Shown piece by piece: positions 10,538-21,788 of a DNA stretch of 64,000 nt. Location of the stretch: assembly GCA_015178975.1 (NCBI GenBank), contig WHVD01000059.1, positions 372,001 to 436,000 of the forward strand, read 5' to 3'. A program made the position numbers and the translations under genes. The DNA comes from Hysterangium stoloniferum (Eukaryota; Basidiomycota; Agaricomycetes; Hysterangiales; Hysterangiaceae). How positions within the stretch are numbered: the first letter of the stretch is position 1; each line of letters begins with the position of its first letter. A model generated the notes under the pieces. It saw only the letters and a program-made list of their open reading frames with translations. It made no database searches and was not told where the DNA came from.

Positions 10538-11260
10538 TGTTAAGAACTAAAAACTGACTAATGTCGGTGGCTGACAGGGACCGATCGGAAGGACTTGGCT
10601 TCAGCTTATGTGCTGCGCCCTCGCAAATATCCGTAGGGTGTCCTTAGATTTCGGGCAGGCGAAGACTAATCCTAAAGAGCTCCTTTTGGCGAGATACCAA
10701 TCGGGACCGAAGGACAAGTCGAGTGTCGGGCCAAGGGGTCAGGGCCGGGAGTGGGTGAGCGCACGTGAAGGCAGATAAAGGAATTCTTAGTATGAGACTG
10801 TTGCAGACGTATGAGGGTATTCTGAGTCGATATTCTGATTGCCTAGTAACTACAACTACAGCAGGTTCATATACAAGTAACAGGCGTCTAGAAAATACTA
10901 ATGGGGAGAAGGGCGGAAAACGGTATTAACAATAAACTTGACTAGGAAGGGGAAGTTTATGATTAGTTCGGAGGCTGATGATAACTGAGAGCGGGATTAT
11001 GATAAAAGGAAATAGTTCAAGGACTACAAATATAGATAGACATATGTGAAACATAAGGTTGAACGGGTCAACATAATAAAGGGGACGTATCAAAAGTTTG
11101 ACCAGACAATACGAGTTATTTTGACGTGGGCGTAAACGGAGTTTGATCTTCGCGAAAACATTCATCAGCTTCGGGGCCGATGGTTTCCGAGATGGTGACT
11201 TGAACTGTTGATAAGTGGTGATAACCTCGGGACCAATAGGGTTGCAACACGGTCGTAACA
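10538..11260 (-). repeat. Solo LTR inserted in element A pol
   Basis: 723 bp, TGTTAAGAAC..CGTAACA, flanked by the 5-bp target duplication ATGCT (10533-10537 and 11261-11265). Same family as the LTR of element G and the solo LTRs at 37564 and 55493. Contains the hairpin core (10591-10621) and the self-primer 11-mer. Left by LTR-LTR recombination of a full element. Confidence 0.9.
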
Positions 11261-11265
11261 ATGCT

Positions 11266-14200
11266 ATCCAGAAGCCGTAGAGTCCAAGAGACTGAACCTA
11301 CTTGTGTGATAATTTCAAATGGACCTAAATATTTTTCAGCAAGCTTTTTTGATGGATGGGTAGTCCGGAAGAATTGAGCTTTGACAAAAACACGATCGCC
11401 AATCTTGAAGTTTGGTGGTGGGATCCGGTGTTTGTCCGCTGAATGTTGATATTGCTCTTGGGCAGACATTATTGCAGTCCGGAGTTCCTTGTGGAGCTCG
11501 TGGAGGTCCATGGTGAACTCTTGAGTGCGAGCAGAGGCGAGATTTTGTTCTGGATGTACTGTAATATTTGGATTATATCCTTTATTTGCAAAGAATGGGG
11601 AAATGCCAGTAGTGGCCAAAGGTGCATTGTTGTAAGCAAACTCTGCAAGTGGTAACAAGGATTTCCAATTGTCCTGTTGGTAGTTGCAATATACATGGAG
11701 ATATTGTTCCAATGTCTGATTGATATGTTCAGTTTGTCTGTCGCCTTCCAGGTGATGTCTGGATGTGAAATGTAATGTCATGTCCAAGGATTTCCCGAGG
11801 GATCTAAAGAAGTGAGAGACGAACTCTGATCCTCGATCGGAAGTCACGTGGGATGGAACTCTGTGCTTGGAAAATACGTGGATAATGAAAAGTTCCGCTA
11901 ACTGCACAGACATAATTGTATCATAAGTAGGGATGAATATACCTTGATTTGAGAATCTGTCAACAACGACTAGAATGGCAGAAAAGCCTTCGGAGTCCGG
12001 TAGGTGTTCAATGAAATCCATAGAGATAGAATTCCATGGATGTTCCAGTACTGGGAGTTGTTTCAAAAGGCCGTATGGCTTGTATCGCTGAGATTTCGAC
12101 TGGGGACAAGTAGTGCAAGATTTACAATAGTTTTTAATGAATCCACAGATTCTGGGCCAAGTGTATTCTCTTCTTATTAATGATAGAGTTTTGTTGTACC
12201 TGAAATGTCCAGAGAGTGGATGATCATGTTTGTACTGAAGGATCCTGAGGTGGAGGCCGTTGGAGTCTGGTACATAGATTCGATCGTCAAGTCTAATGAA
12301 CCCGTGTTGATCAAGAGACCACTGAGGTTGATCGGGGTCCACGGGATTGTCAAGGTGAGCTTTAGTTATCGGGTCTAGCAGAATTGCCGATAGAATATCT
12401 TGATATAACTTCTCAATATCCATAATGATAATTCCACGGACAATGGGATTGATGAGGAAAGTTGCATGGACCAATGCAGTAAGTTGTTGATTCGTGAAAA
12501 TAGGTTTCAGGTTGTGTGGGTTTACTGTGGCATAGTCGTTGCTCCCCTTTTTAGGATAGATGTCCCATCATCTAGTTAAAGCGTTGGGTTTGCTGCCGAG
12601 ATGGCCGGGTCGAAAATGGATAATCATGTTGAAAGCAGATAGATATTCAGACCAGCGGGCCTGCCGACGGGTCAAAAGCTTTGTGGTAGAAAGGTATTCT
12701 AGGTTTTTGTGATCTGTTACAACGTCAATAGGAGTTCCCAAGCCTTCCAAATAGTGTCACCATGCTTTGAAAGCTGAAAAGATTGCCAGGAGTTCCTTAT
12801 CATGAACATCGTAGTTGAGCTCTGCTCCGGTAAAAGTCCAGGACAGAAAAGCCATGGGGTGGACTTCTCCATCGGAGTCCTGGATAGACAGAATGGCTCC
12901 AAGTGCATAGTCCGAGGTGTCCATTTTGACAATGAGCGGGAAGTCCGGTTTCCAGTGTGACAGAATAGGAGCTGAGGAAAAAGAATTTTTTAGAAGATTG
13001 AAAGCTTTTTGACACTTATCGTTAAAATTCCATGGAGTATCCTTACGTGTAAGATGGGTAAGGGGTACCATGATGTCGGAATATCCACAGATAAACCGTC
13101 TGTAAAAATTGGCAAAGCCGAGGAAGGATTGTACATCTTTAACTCTTCAGGGTTCAGGCCAATCTTTGATGACTTGCACTTTAGTTTCATCCATGCGGAG
13201 TCTGTCGGGTCCCATGATGAAACCCAGGTATTCCACGGAGTCCATGTCAAAAGTACATTTTTTACCATTCACGAATAAACCATGTTGTCTGAGTCTCTGG
13301 AGAACTTCATGGACTTGTTTGTCGTGTTCCGCAGGTCCTTGGAGTAGATAAGGTCTGATAAAACCTATGGACAAATGTTCATCCAGGAAATTGCGAATCG
13401 TGGAGAGTTCCGTGGATGAGAGTGGGTAAATATGTCCTAGGGGTGGCTGGGTGCCATCTTCGAGATCAATTTTTAAGTCATATTCTCTGTGGGGTGGAAG
13501 CTGGTCAGCTTTTCGCTTGCTAAAAACGTCCGCAAAGTCATGATATTTCTCTGGGATGCCTTCTAGGTCAGTGGCTTGCTCAGATTCAGATACCAGGGTT
13601 GAAAAACATCCAGTTGCTTCATCAATTTTTAAGTTGATAGTGAATGCCTGGGAACCATCCATTTTTGAAGCCCTAATAAAAGTCGCAGCATTAATCAGAG
13701 AAATAGATGGAGGTGCCGTGGGTTCCGGGGAAGCCATGGGTGCCGTAGGGATCACAGGAGTCCTTGAGACTGCAGGTGCCAGGAAGGCCATGGATGCCGT
13801 GGAGGCCGGATCAGGCACAGTTTCCTCGGCTGCCGCGGGGGTCCGGAATGTTATACTGTTAGCTATCCAGTCAATCAATGGATTGTAGCGAGTAAGCCAG
13901 TTGTGTCCTAGGACCACCGAGCAACTTGAGTCTAACTGGGTCACATAGAAAGTGACCAATTGAGATGTTCCACACAGAAAACAGATGGGTAAATCACAAG
14001 CTTGGGTAACAACCGAATTACTTGTGCCATTGAAGAGGCAGAGACTGACAGAATTTATCAGATAAGTTGACAAAGAATTTTTTTGTGTGAATTTTGTATC
14101 TAAAAAACAATGAGTCAAGCCTGAATCTATAAGAGCTGAAAAAACGAATTTCGGAATCATATTAGACATAAGTTTAACGAAAAATGAATCAGAATGTGAA

Positions 14201-14277
14201 AGAGCGGATGCGTTGAGACGAGTAAACTCTTGAATGCATGGAGAGGCAACACAACCCCCAACCCACGTGGAGTCCAC
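11266..14277 (-). pseudogene. Element A pol: protease, RT (core deleted), RNase H, integrase
   Basis: Read right to left. Protease has the ALIDSGLTHCFLD active site (14150-14090). RT begins with the PLSSTELSTIRNFLDEHLSIGFIR region, but the stretch that holds the fingers and YLDD palm in element I is missing at about 13347. RNase H follows with DTSDYALGA and [11 protein letters not shown]. Integrase (12474-11266) has an HHCC zinc region (HDHPLSGHF..CKSCTTC) and DDE residues in MDFIEHL, TSDRGSEF and QTEHINQTLEQ. There is a stop after DWPEP (near 13147) and a TGA after ALTR (near 12567). The reading frame ends in LTR sequence at 11260. Polymerase function is impossible without the palm. Confidence 0.85.
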
Positions 14278-14911
14278 AGGTTGCTTACTTTTTTTTCAAG
14301 TCGGAAGCTGGTTTGTCCTTCAATGGGGTTTCCATGGAGGTCTTGGCTGTTCAACCCTTTGCAGAGTTTGCTTTTGCCAGTGGACATTCCAGGACTCGAT
14401 GACTGGGTTTCCCACACAAAAGATATAGGTTATTGTCCATACAATGTTGTCTTTCCTGTGGGGTCAATTTGCCATCGGGTCCAGGTTTGCCTGAGAGGTC
14501 GGGTTTTCCGGCTTGCTTGCTGGACTGTTGACCCTTGTTATTGTCCTTGTTGATATTGTTGTTGTTGTTGTTAGAAGACTTTTTATTGTTCTTCTTGTCA
14601 GATTGCATGGAGTTTTGGTTGCTGGTTGACGAATTGTTGTTGTTGGTTTTATTGGCTGTGGACTTGTTCACTTTGTCCACGGAGGTCTCGCGGGCAACTT
14701 CCATGCGACGTTCCCAATAACGTGCGTCCACATTTTGAGCTTTGAGGCACATATGGGACAGGGTTTTTGGCTTGCCATCTTCTCCTTTTGAGACTTTGTT
14801 TTTTAAGGCAGGATGGCAGACCGGCATAGAATTGGTGGCAGAGAGCGGGATTGCCCCACTGACAATGAGCTGCAAGATTATTGAATTGGACGATGTAGTC
14901 TGTGATGCGCT
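14278..14911 (-). pseudogene. Element A gag, C-terminal part
   Basis: Includes ALCHQFYAGLPSCLK, an Asn/Lys-rich linker (SNNNNNNINKDNNKG) and the zinc knuckle YLLCGKPSHRVLEC, whose first Cys has become Tyr (intact CLLC in element I). It is separated from the N-terminal part by element B. Near 14277-14300 gag ends in an A8 run followed by GTAAGCAACC, the gag-pol junction sequence shared with elements F and I; here the ATG seen in I is GTG. Confidence 0.8.
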
Positions 14912-14915
14912 GCGT

Positions 14916-15216
14916 TGTAAGGTACTTTGCACTGTAAGCGCAAAGTATCTTAACGGGGGAAGATGTGTACGAACTAGTTTCTTGTTTTTCGAGGACTTTT
15001 GAGAGCCTTATATACATAAAAAATAAACTGAGAGTGGTACGATCTACACGAGTGGTACGATCTACGCGAATGGTACGATCTATGCGAATGGTACGATCTA
15101 TGCGAATGGTACGATCTATGCGAATGGTACGATCTATGCGAATGCTTGATAATAGACACGTGACCTCTCAGTTATTGATGACAAGATCGCCGTGTAGGGA
15201 GTCTCACTCCCTTACA
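14916..15216 (-). repeat. Element B 3' LTR
   Basis: 301 bp with six 18-bp tandem repeats (15034-15141) lying upstream, in the sense direction, of a TATATAA box at about 15010-15016. The other LTR has seven repeats, which accounts for the 18-bp length difference. Confidence 0.9.
15034..15141. repeat. 18-bp tandem repeat, 6 units, in element B 3' LTR
   Basis: Unit GTGGTACGATCTACGCGA with variants (ACACGA, ATGCGA). Positioned in U3 before the TATA box, so an enhancer role is plausible. The partner array at 21584-21709 has 7 units. Confidence 0.9.
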
Positions 15217-15487
15217 CCTCCCGGGCACTCAAATATCGACTGTCCCCAGTCGATCTCCATGTTATGTTGATGTGACAATGGAACTGCTCCGATCATGCAT
15301 TGAAGTGTGGAGGACGTTGATTGGAGATGCGAAGGATGTAGCGCCCAACGAGACAATAGAAGAGACACAAGTTCGCGCCCAAGTGAAGAGCTAGACATTG
15401 AAAGGGATCTCGCAGGGTAGTGGATGTTATTGCAGATGTGATAAGTGTGCTGAGGGATGGACAGATGCGGTGAGTGTAGGGGCGAGT

Positions 15488-18400
15488 CTACTTGTCAGAG
15501 TTTGAAGGGCAAACATCATTGTACAGAATATCCTTGGGATCGACAAGCGAAGTGACTGGGATGATTGTACGAGAGCGTGGGTAGTATGGAATAAGGCGGA
15601 ACGCAGCATAGGGTTGTTTGCTAACTGCGCCATCCAGCTCAGCTAAGATATAGGCCCTATTTCGAGTCTGATGAACAACGATAAGTGGACCCAAGTAGCG
15701 CGGTTTTGTTTTGCGTGATAATTCTGTGTCAACACGTGAGTTCCTTACCAGCACGAGTGAGCCCTCCTTGAAATCGTAGTCAACTATGAGGTGTTCATGG
15801 TCTTTCTTGAACTGGGCGATAGATGCATAACAGGACTTCAGGACTTGTTCTTTGATAGCAGCAAGATCTACTGGTCGTTTTTCAAGTTGTCGAGCATGGA
15901 GGGCAACAAGTTCGCTGGTTGGAAGAGGGGTGTCAATTTTCGGCACGAGGTAAGTCGCTTCGACAACGTCAAAAGGCAGAATTGGCTCGATGCCATGGGC
16001 TAAGTAAAATGGCGAATAACCTGTATCCTTCTTGACAGTGACGCGATCAGCCCAAAAAACGTGAGACACAATTTCTGGCCAACGAGAGAGGTTGCCTTCG
16101 CAAGTTTTAATTAGGGATTCACAAATGGTACGATGGTTGCGTTCGACAATGCCATTAGCTTGTTTATTGTATGCAGAAATGCGAATGTGGTGGATGTGAT
16201 ATTTCGAGGCAAGCCAGTCCAATGCTGCAATGAAAGGAGTGCCATTGTCCGTAATGATTTCTGAAAGGGCACCCCAGCGACAGAGAATATCGTTAAATAT
16301 GAATTTTCCCAACGTTACTGCGGTTTCGTGTGCCAGTATCTTGAACTCCGGATACGAAGTAAGAGAACAGCGGCCCTGAACAATGTATTGTAAACCTGAC
16401 GCCTTTGGCATGTGCATAGTGTCGAGATGTGCATGTTGAAAGAGTGAGGCGGGGGTGGTGACCATAGGAGGAATAAAAACACGTTGTGTGCTACAGAGTT
16501 GGCATTCATGACACGTCTTGACAAACCATGCTACATCGCGGTCGAGTCCTGGCCACCAAAAGCGATCTGACAAATTTTTTTGTGTCGAAAATGCCTGTTT
16601 GTGTCCCAGTTGATCATGTGCCTGCGAAATGAGAGAAAGACGTTTGTTCAGATCAAGAATTACAAGGCGATGCATGCCTGAGTTGCTACGGCGCCAGAGT
16701 TTACTGTTTTTGACAAAAAAGCGGAGAGATCTTCGAATAAATTGTTTTGTTCCTGCTTCAGACAGTCCAGGCGGTTTTTGAGTGGTTGAAAGAAAGTCGA
16801 AAATGAGGGGCAGTTGGGAATCCATGAAAATGTTGTCTTGAGTGCGGGGAATGTCACTTTGAAGAGAGCTGGTCATGTCATTAAAGGAGAATGCCGAAAA
16901 TGGGGAAGAAGAGGCGGAGTCGAGGGCATTGTTTGTGAAGTATCCATTGTGATCTGTCCAACTAGTAATCCATACCCCTAAACCTAAAACATCGTCAATC
17001 CATCCATCGTCCATATCCTCCACATCACCTTCCACACTTCGTCGCCTAGACAAACCATCTGGTCCTACGTGATCCTTCCCGGGTACATGTATGAGCTGAA
17101 ATGTAAATAGCAAAATGGCTGCGATCCATCGATTCATCGCATTGTTTGGCTGAATATCTGGGTTATTGAGCATTCCTTTAATGTACTTGGCATCAACTTC
17201 AAGATTGAAGGTAGGTAGACCAATAAGAAAAAGCCTGAGGGCTCTCAGAGCACGATAAACGCCATATAGTTCAATTTTTGGCTGTGAATAGCGAGATTCG
17301 CGATCGTTCCAAGCGATGGAGCCATATCTTGAGGGGCGTCGTTGGCCGTGTTCATCCAACTGATAGATAATCCATCCTACGGCGATATTTGACGAGTCAA
17401 TGGCCACAATGATTGACCTTTTGCATGCGTAATCGAGGGGAATGAGTGCCGGTGCAGACGTTACAGCTTTTTTGAGTAAATCCATCGAATTTTGCTGAAG
17501 TGCTTCCCAAATGAAAGGTTTGTCTTTTCGTGTCAATGAAACTAGGGGACGAGCGAGTTCAGCAAAGCGTGCAATGAAAATTCTAACCACTCCACAAGTG
17601 CCCAAGAAGCCTCGCACTTCAGTGAGATTTTCACAAGGCGGCCAGTTAAGGATTTTTGATATACGTGCTTGATCGGGGATACGGCCCTGATAGTTACATG
17701 TGTGGCCGACAATATTGACTTCCTTCATTCCAATGTAGAGTTTACTTGCTGAAAATGTCGCTCCAGCATGCTTCAAACGGTGAAATATCCTGTTAACGTC
17801 TAAAAAATGTTCCCAAACAAAACGTCGAATACCACAATTTTCGGGGATAGTTTCATAGCTGCCATCCTGCAACTCATAGCGTGTTTTGGGTCCCAAGATA
17901 GGTATATCGTCGAGAAAAGGGGGGGCAATGTCAATTTCATCCTGTAAAATAAAAGTAACGTGGCCTTGAAAGATAGAAACGGAATTGGACCATGCCATTG
18001 GCAAACATGTGAGACGATGGGGTCCAAGGGGGGTTTGGAATGTCGTGAGGTCTCGGGATTGTTCTGCAAGTGGTGCATGATCATATCCTACATACAAGTC
18101 ACCCAACGTGTAAATTGATCTTCCCGCGCAATGCTCAGCGTACGGTTCAATGTTGGGGGGAACACCGGCATCTTTGACAGTGACTGCATTCAGAGGTTGT
18201 AAGTCATGCACAATACGAAATTTCCCATTTTTCTTCGGCACACAAAACCATCGTGATCGGTAAGAAGAGCCCGAAGGTTCGTAAACACCGCTGGAGATTT
18301 TCTATTTGATAAACTGTATAATTTCGTCTTTGAGCCCAAGGGGAATTGGAATGTTTTTGAGGGCCCATGGTTCATGCTCAATGGTCGGAATAACTATGGG

Positions 18401-19411
18401 TGAAAAATAGTCAGTGCGGAACGTGCCCCGCTCCGAATCATTCCATGCTAGAGCTGATTCATTGTAGAGGAGGACTTGAAAAGCTAATTTTAATTCTTCA
18501 TTACTCAGAAACTCCCGATCAATCCTGAGTCCGTCCCAACATTCTTTTGTAAGCCGGGAACCAAACTTGACAATGTCGGGGGGGAGGGGTGAGAGGAGAG
18601 GTAAAGAATCGATAGGGTTGCTAGGGAACTGCCGCCTTGGCACTGCATCAGTAGGCATAGTCGTAGCCACAGGGCGAACTTTTCGGGAAACAGGTTTGTA
18701 TTTTAGTGCAAGCGTAGGGGACTGAGAATCATAAACCGCATGAAAATATTGCCCAGCAAAATGGGAGTGGGAAGAGAAGAAGGGTGTGTCGCTGGTTGTG
18801 GGGGGCGAAGCTAATAATGAAGCTGTTGAGCTGTTGGGGACAAGGGCCAGAGGAAGCGGGAGGAGCCCTTCGTCAGAGAGATACAGGTTGGATGATGCAT
18901 TTGGCACCCGCAGTTGTGAGTGTGGTCGCATTGGCACCCGTAGCTTGAATCCTGGCCTGGAAGGATCCTGTAGTAATAAAGTTTCACCAATATTTTCTGT
19001 GTCGGCCCTCGCTGATATTTGGAAAGGCCGGCCTAAGAGCAGACGATAAGGTGCATTCTGAATAATCCAAGCGTGAACATGGATTTCGACACCACCTATC
19101 AGAAGCTGCAGGTTCTCGATGATGCCAAATGTTGTACAAACGCCACCATTAGTGTCACGCATGTTAAGTTTTAGGTCAGTGCTGAAAGGGAGTGCCATAT
19201 CTTTTGCAGCAACTTCGCTTATGCATACAAGTTCCGAGCCAGGGTCATAAAGTCCTACTTCGGAAAATTTTCCTTGAATTTTGACATCCAATTCCATTAT
19301 TGGGGCAGAATGGAGTGGCATAGCTTGCGTGAGCAGGGAAGATGCAGTGGCTGGGACGGTGGCAGGAAAAACAGGAATGCGGTTTACCTTACAACCGTCA
19401 ACAAAAAGTTT
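15488..19411 (-). pseudogene. Element B pro-pol: protease, RT, RNase H, integrase (one internal stop)
   Basis: Continuous with gag in one frame. Protease: LYDPGSELVCIS near 19235 (Pro where DTGS is usual). RT: KKNGKFRIVHDLQPLN near 18220, TLGDLYVGYDHAPLA, and FLDDIPI palm near 17920. RNase H: IVAIDSSNIAVGWIIYQLD and PKIELYGVYRALRAL. Integrase: zinc region QLGHKQAFSTQKNLSDRFWWPGL..CHECQLC (about 16600-16490), catalytic residues in LDTMHM, ITDNGTPF and NGIVERNHR. The C-terminus ends near 15488 without a chromodomain. A TAG at 18302-18304 interrupts between the protease linker (IQFIK) and KISSGVYEPS; CAG is the simplest precursor. All catalytic motifs otherwise remain, so the copy is close to intact. 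Confidence 0.88.
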
Positions 19412-20938
19412 TCAAACATCAGGTGATAATGCTAGAAGCTCACCATGGGAAACTGAAACTGAAGAGTCTATCATCCTTTCAAAGACCTTTCGTGCAATGT
19501 CTGGATCCTCGATTTTTGCCTTGTATTGGAATTGGGGGGTTTTTTTTTCAGGTGATGAGGAAAAGGTGGGGAGAGGTACCTCAGTGGCTGATGTTGAGGT
19601 GGAAGGAGGACTTCTGCTAATAGGTTTACCGTTGTAGGTAGCCAAAGCAAGCTGATATGAGTGATAGGCTTTCTGAACCACATCGTAGTCTTCAGTGATG
19701 TCTTCAATAAGGCCAGTTGTGATACTCGAGGGGGTTGGCTCAGTGGGGGAGACTTCAAAAAATAGCGTGGAATGTGGAGTTGATGATGGGGGTGGGTTCC
19801 CGGAAATACGAGCCTGTTCCTGATCAATGACGAATTTCAAACCCTGAGGATGATTGGGCAATCGCCCGCCATTGGGCCAACGCCAGAAGTGTTCGACATC
19901 TGCCACTTTTCCAGCATGTAAGTATTCCAGCCCAATCGGACAGCGTCTGGTGCTGTGTATGTTAGTAGGATCTTTACAAAACAGACACACCGGAATTATA
20001 GATCCCACAGCTCCCTGGGATGTCGATGAAACAGAAGGTGGGGCAGGGATAAATTTTGCCACGAGTGGGTAGGTAGTGTGCAACCGAGCATAGGTTATGG
20101 CGTAATCCTTGTTTTTGACATGGAGAGACTCAAGCCGCTTTAAAAGGCTATCTAAATCGTCCGAAGGTGGGCATGAGGAAGGAGGAGAAGGGAGAGCAAT
20201 GGTACGGGTTATGACCTTTGCTTCGGAAGGGGCTCCCTGGGAATTAGGCATAGGTGCCGCATATGGAGACTCGAAACCTTCTGGGGGGCTTCTGTCAAAT
20301 GCATTTACATCAAAGACATACCTTCCTGCATTGAAAACATCCTGCCAGTTATATGGCTGTGTGCGAGAGTGATTTGGATGTGTGGTTGACAGACGCTGCT
20401 CAAGTTTTTGCCTAGTGTTTTCATGGAATCCAAACCAGAAGTAACGGTCACGGTCTTCAGAAGTAATGACATTTTCGGACAGAAGGTAATGCGAAATTGC
20501 TTGAAACCCTAGCTTGTAGGTTTGAAGCCCGGCATCTGAAGTGACGGGTGATGAGGATTGTGTTCGAGTGAACTGGATGAGAGACTGTCGATTATAGCGT
20601 TTTTCCTTGAACGCCCCTTCAAAGGCATCCTCAATAGCAGCTTTGAAGGTGTTCCAGTCTGAGGGTGAATAGCCGTCAAAAGTCTTGAAGATGTCACGCT
20701 GTAGTCTAGAGAGATAGCGAAACAAGAAAGGGACTCTGTCGCAACCTGTTAGTTGTGCATCATCCGCACAATTCTCAAACTGCTCCAGAAACTCCGCCAC
20801 ATCATCCTCATTCCCATCGAAGGTCTTTGGAGCGCGATTTGATCCTGGTGCAGGCATAGCTGCCTTTCCGGTAAGCACAGTTGCCATGTTAGATATCAAA
20901 GGTGGTAGAAAAGTCGGGGGAGGAGGCTGCACAGACAA
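19412..20938 (-). pseudogene. Element B gag (ends at a premature TGA)
   Basis: Gag of about 500 aa in the same frame as pol. Features: ALTGKAAMPAPGSNRAPKTFDGNEDDVAEFLEQF-type capsid start near 20860-20770, capsid helices (DRVPFLFRYL, WNTFKAAIEDAF), and a zinc knuckle CLFCKDPTNIHSTRRC near 19970 with CX2CX6HX4C spacing. TGA at 19412-19414 separates gag from the rest; CGA is likely original. No ATG is visible at the reported frame start (TTG at 20938). The open frame continues upstream into Pro/Arg-rich codons to about 21050, so the true start is uncertain. Gag packages the element RNA into particles. Confidence 0.85.
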
Positions 20939-21465
20939 TACGGGGGTTTGGGGCGATGGATGTTGAGGAACGGTAGCTGTAGCACGTTTACGAGGACGGA
21001 GAGTGCGCGGCGGCAGGGCGGGCTTTGTGGGCGGAATTGCTTATAGAGAATGAAAAGACATCCTGAGGAAGGGGAGACGCGAGAAATGCGCCGAGGGAGG
21101 ACCGATGATGACCGATGTGATTTTGCGCTGAAATGCAGTCATTAAACGTTCGAAGTGATCTTGAAGGGCGGGAGACGCGATGGCAAGCGCGATTGAGTGT
21201 GTTGAGGCAAGGACAGATACGACAGCTGCGATAATGCGCTGAAGTAGAACAGACGCGACAATACACCAAAGGGTGGTTGTTGAAAGGGGTGTCGAAATGT
21301 GGCGGATGGGACTGACACGACGCTGGTGCCGATATAGAGGCAGACAATGACAGAAATAAGACGATGTGTGGCTGATAAGACTGACGCAACGCTGGCGCCG
21401 ATAGGGAGCGAGAAAAAGACTCTTAATCTTAAGTGCAGGGTTCGACAAAGAGTGGGGCTCCACTA
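20939..21465 (-). other. Element B 5' leader with tRNA-type primer site
   Basis: Next to the 5' LTR, in the sense direction, TAG is followed by TGGAGCCCCACTC, a TGG-initiated primer site three bases from the LTR end. On the plus strand, 21420-21462 looks like the 3' half of a tRNA: a CTCTTAA anticodon-loop-like stretch, GGTTCGA box B and a CCA end. The leader also holds a diverged direct repeat (GACTGACRCRACGCTGGYGCCGATA at about 21310 and 21380). Confidence 0.5.
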
Positions 21466-21784
21466 TGTAAGGTACTTTGTACTGTAAGCGCAAAGTATCT
21501 TAACGGGGGAAGATGTGTACGAACTAGTTTCTTGTTTTTCGAGGACTTTTGAGAGCCTTATATACATAAAAAATAAACTGAGAGTGGTACGATCTACGCA
21601 AGTGGTACGATCTACGCGAGTGGTACGATCTACGCGAGTGGTACGATCTACGCGAATGGTACAATCTATGCGAATGGTACAATCTATGCGAATGGTACAA
21701 TCTATGCGAATGCTTGATAATAGACACGTGACCTCTCAGTTATTGATGACAAGATCGCCGTGTAGAGAGTCTCACTCCCTTACA
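21466..21784 (-). repeat. Element B 5' LTR
   Basis: 319 bp, same ends as 14916-15216, with seven 18-bp repeats at 21584-21709 upstream of TATATAA in the sense direction. A few transitions and one extra repeat unit separate it from its partner. Confidence 0.9.
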
Positions 21785-21788
21785 GCGT

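Larger units (their letters stand above)
14916..21784 (-). mobile_element. Element B: complete Ty3/gypsy retrotransposon nested in element A gag
   Basis: LTRs of 301 bp (14916-15216) and 319 bp (21466-21784), TGTAAGG..CCTTACA, with a 4-bp duplication GCGT at 14912-14915 and 21785-21788. The target rejoins to CTGCGTGTCC, as in the uninterrupted gag of element I (ACTGTGTGTCC at 63395). LTRs are very similar, so insertion is comparatively recent and later than element A. It belongs to a clade different from A: one long gag-pro-pol frame, FLDD in RT, no chromodomain, and a TGG-type tRNA primer site rather than a self-primer. Confidence 0.92.

Noticed and set aside
10591..10621. Hammerhead or other self-cleaving ribozyme in the LTR core
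   Set aside because: The CUGANGA and GAAA core bases of a hammerhead are absent; only a simple hairpin can be supported.
15034..15141. Regular 18-bp repeats as a CRISPR array
   Set aside because: There are no spacers between units, the host is a eukaryote, and the array lies inside an LTR.
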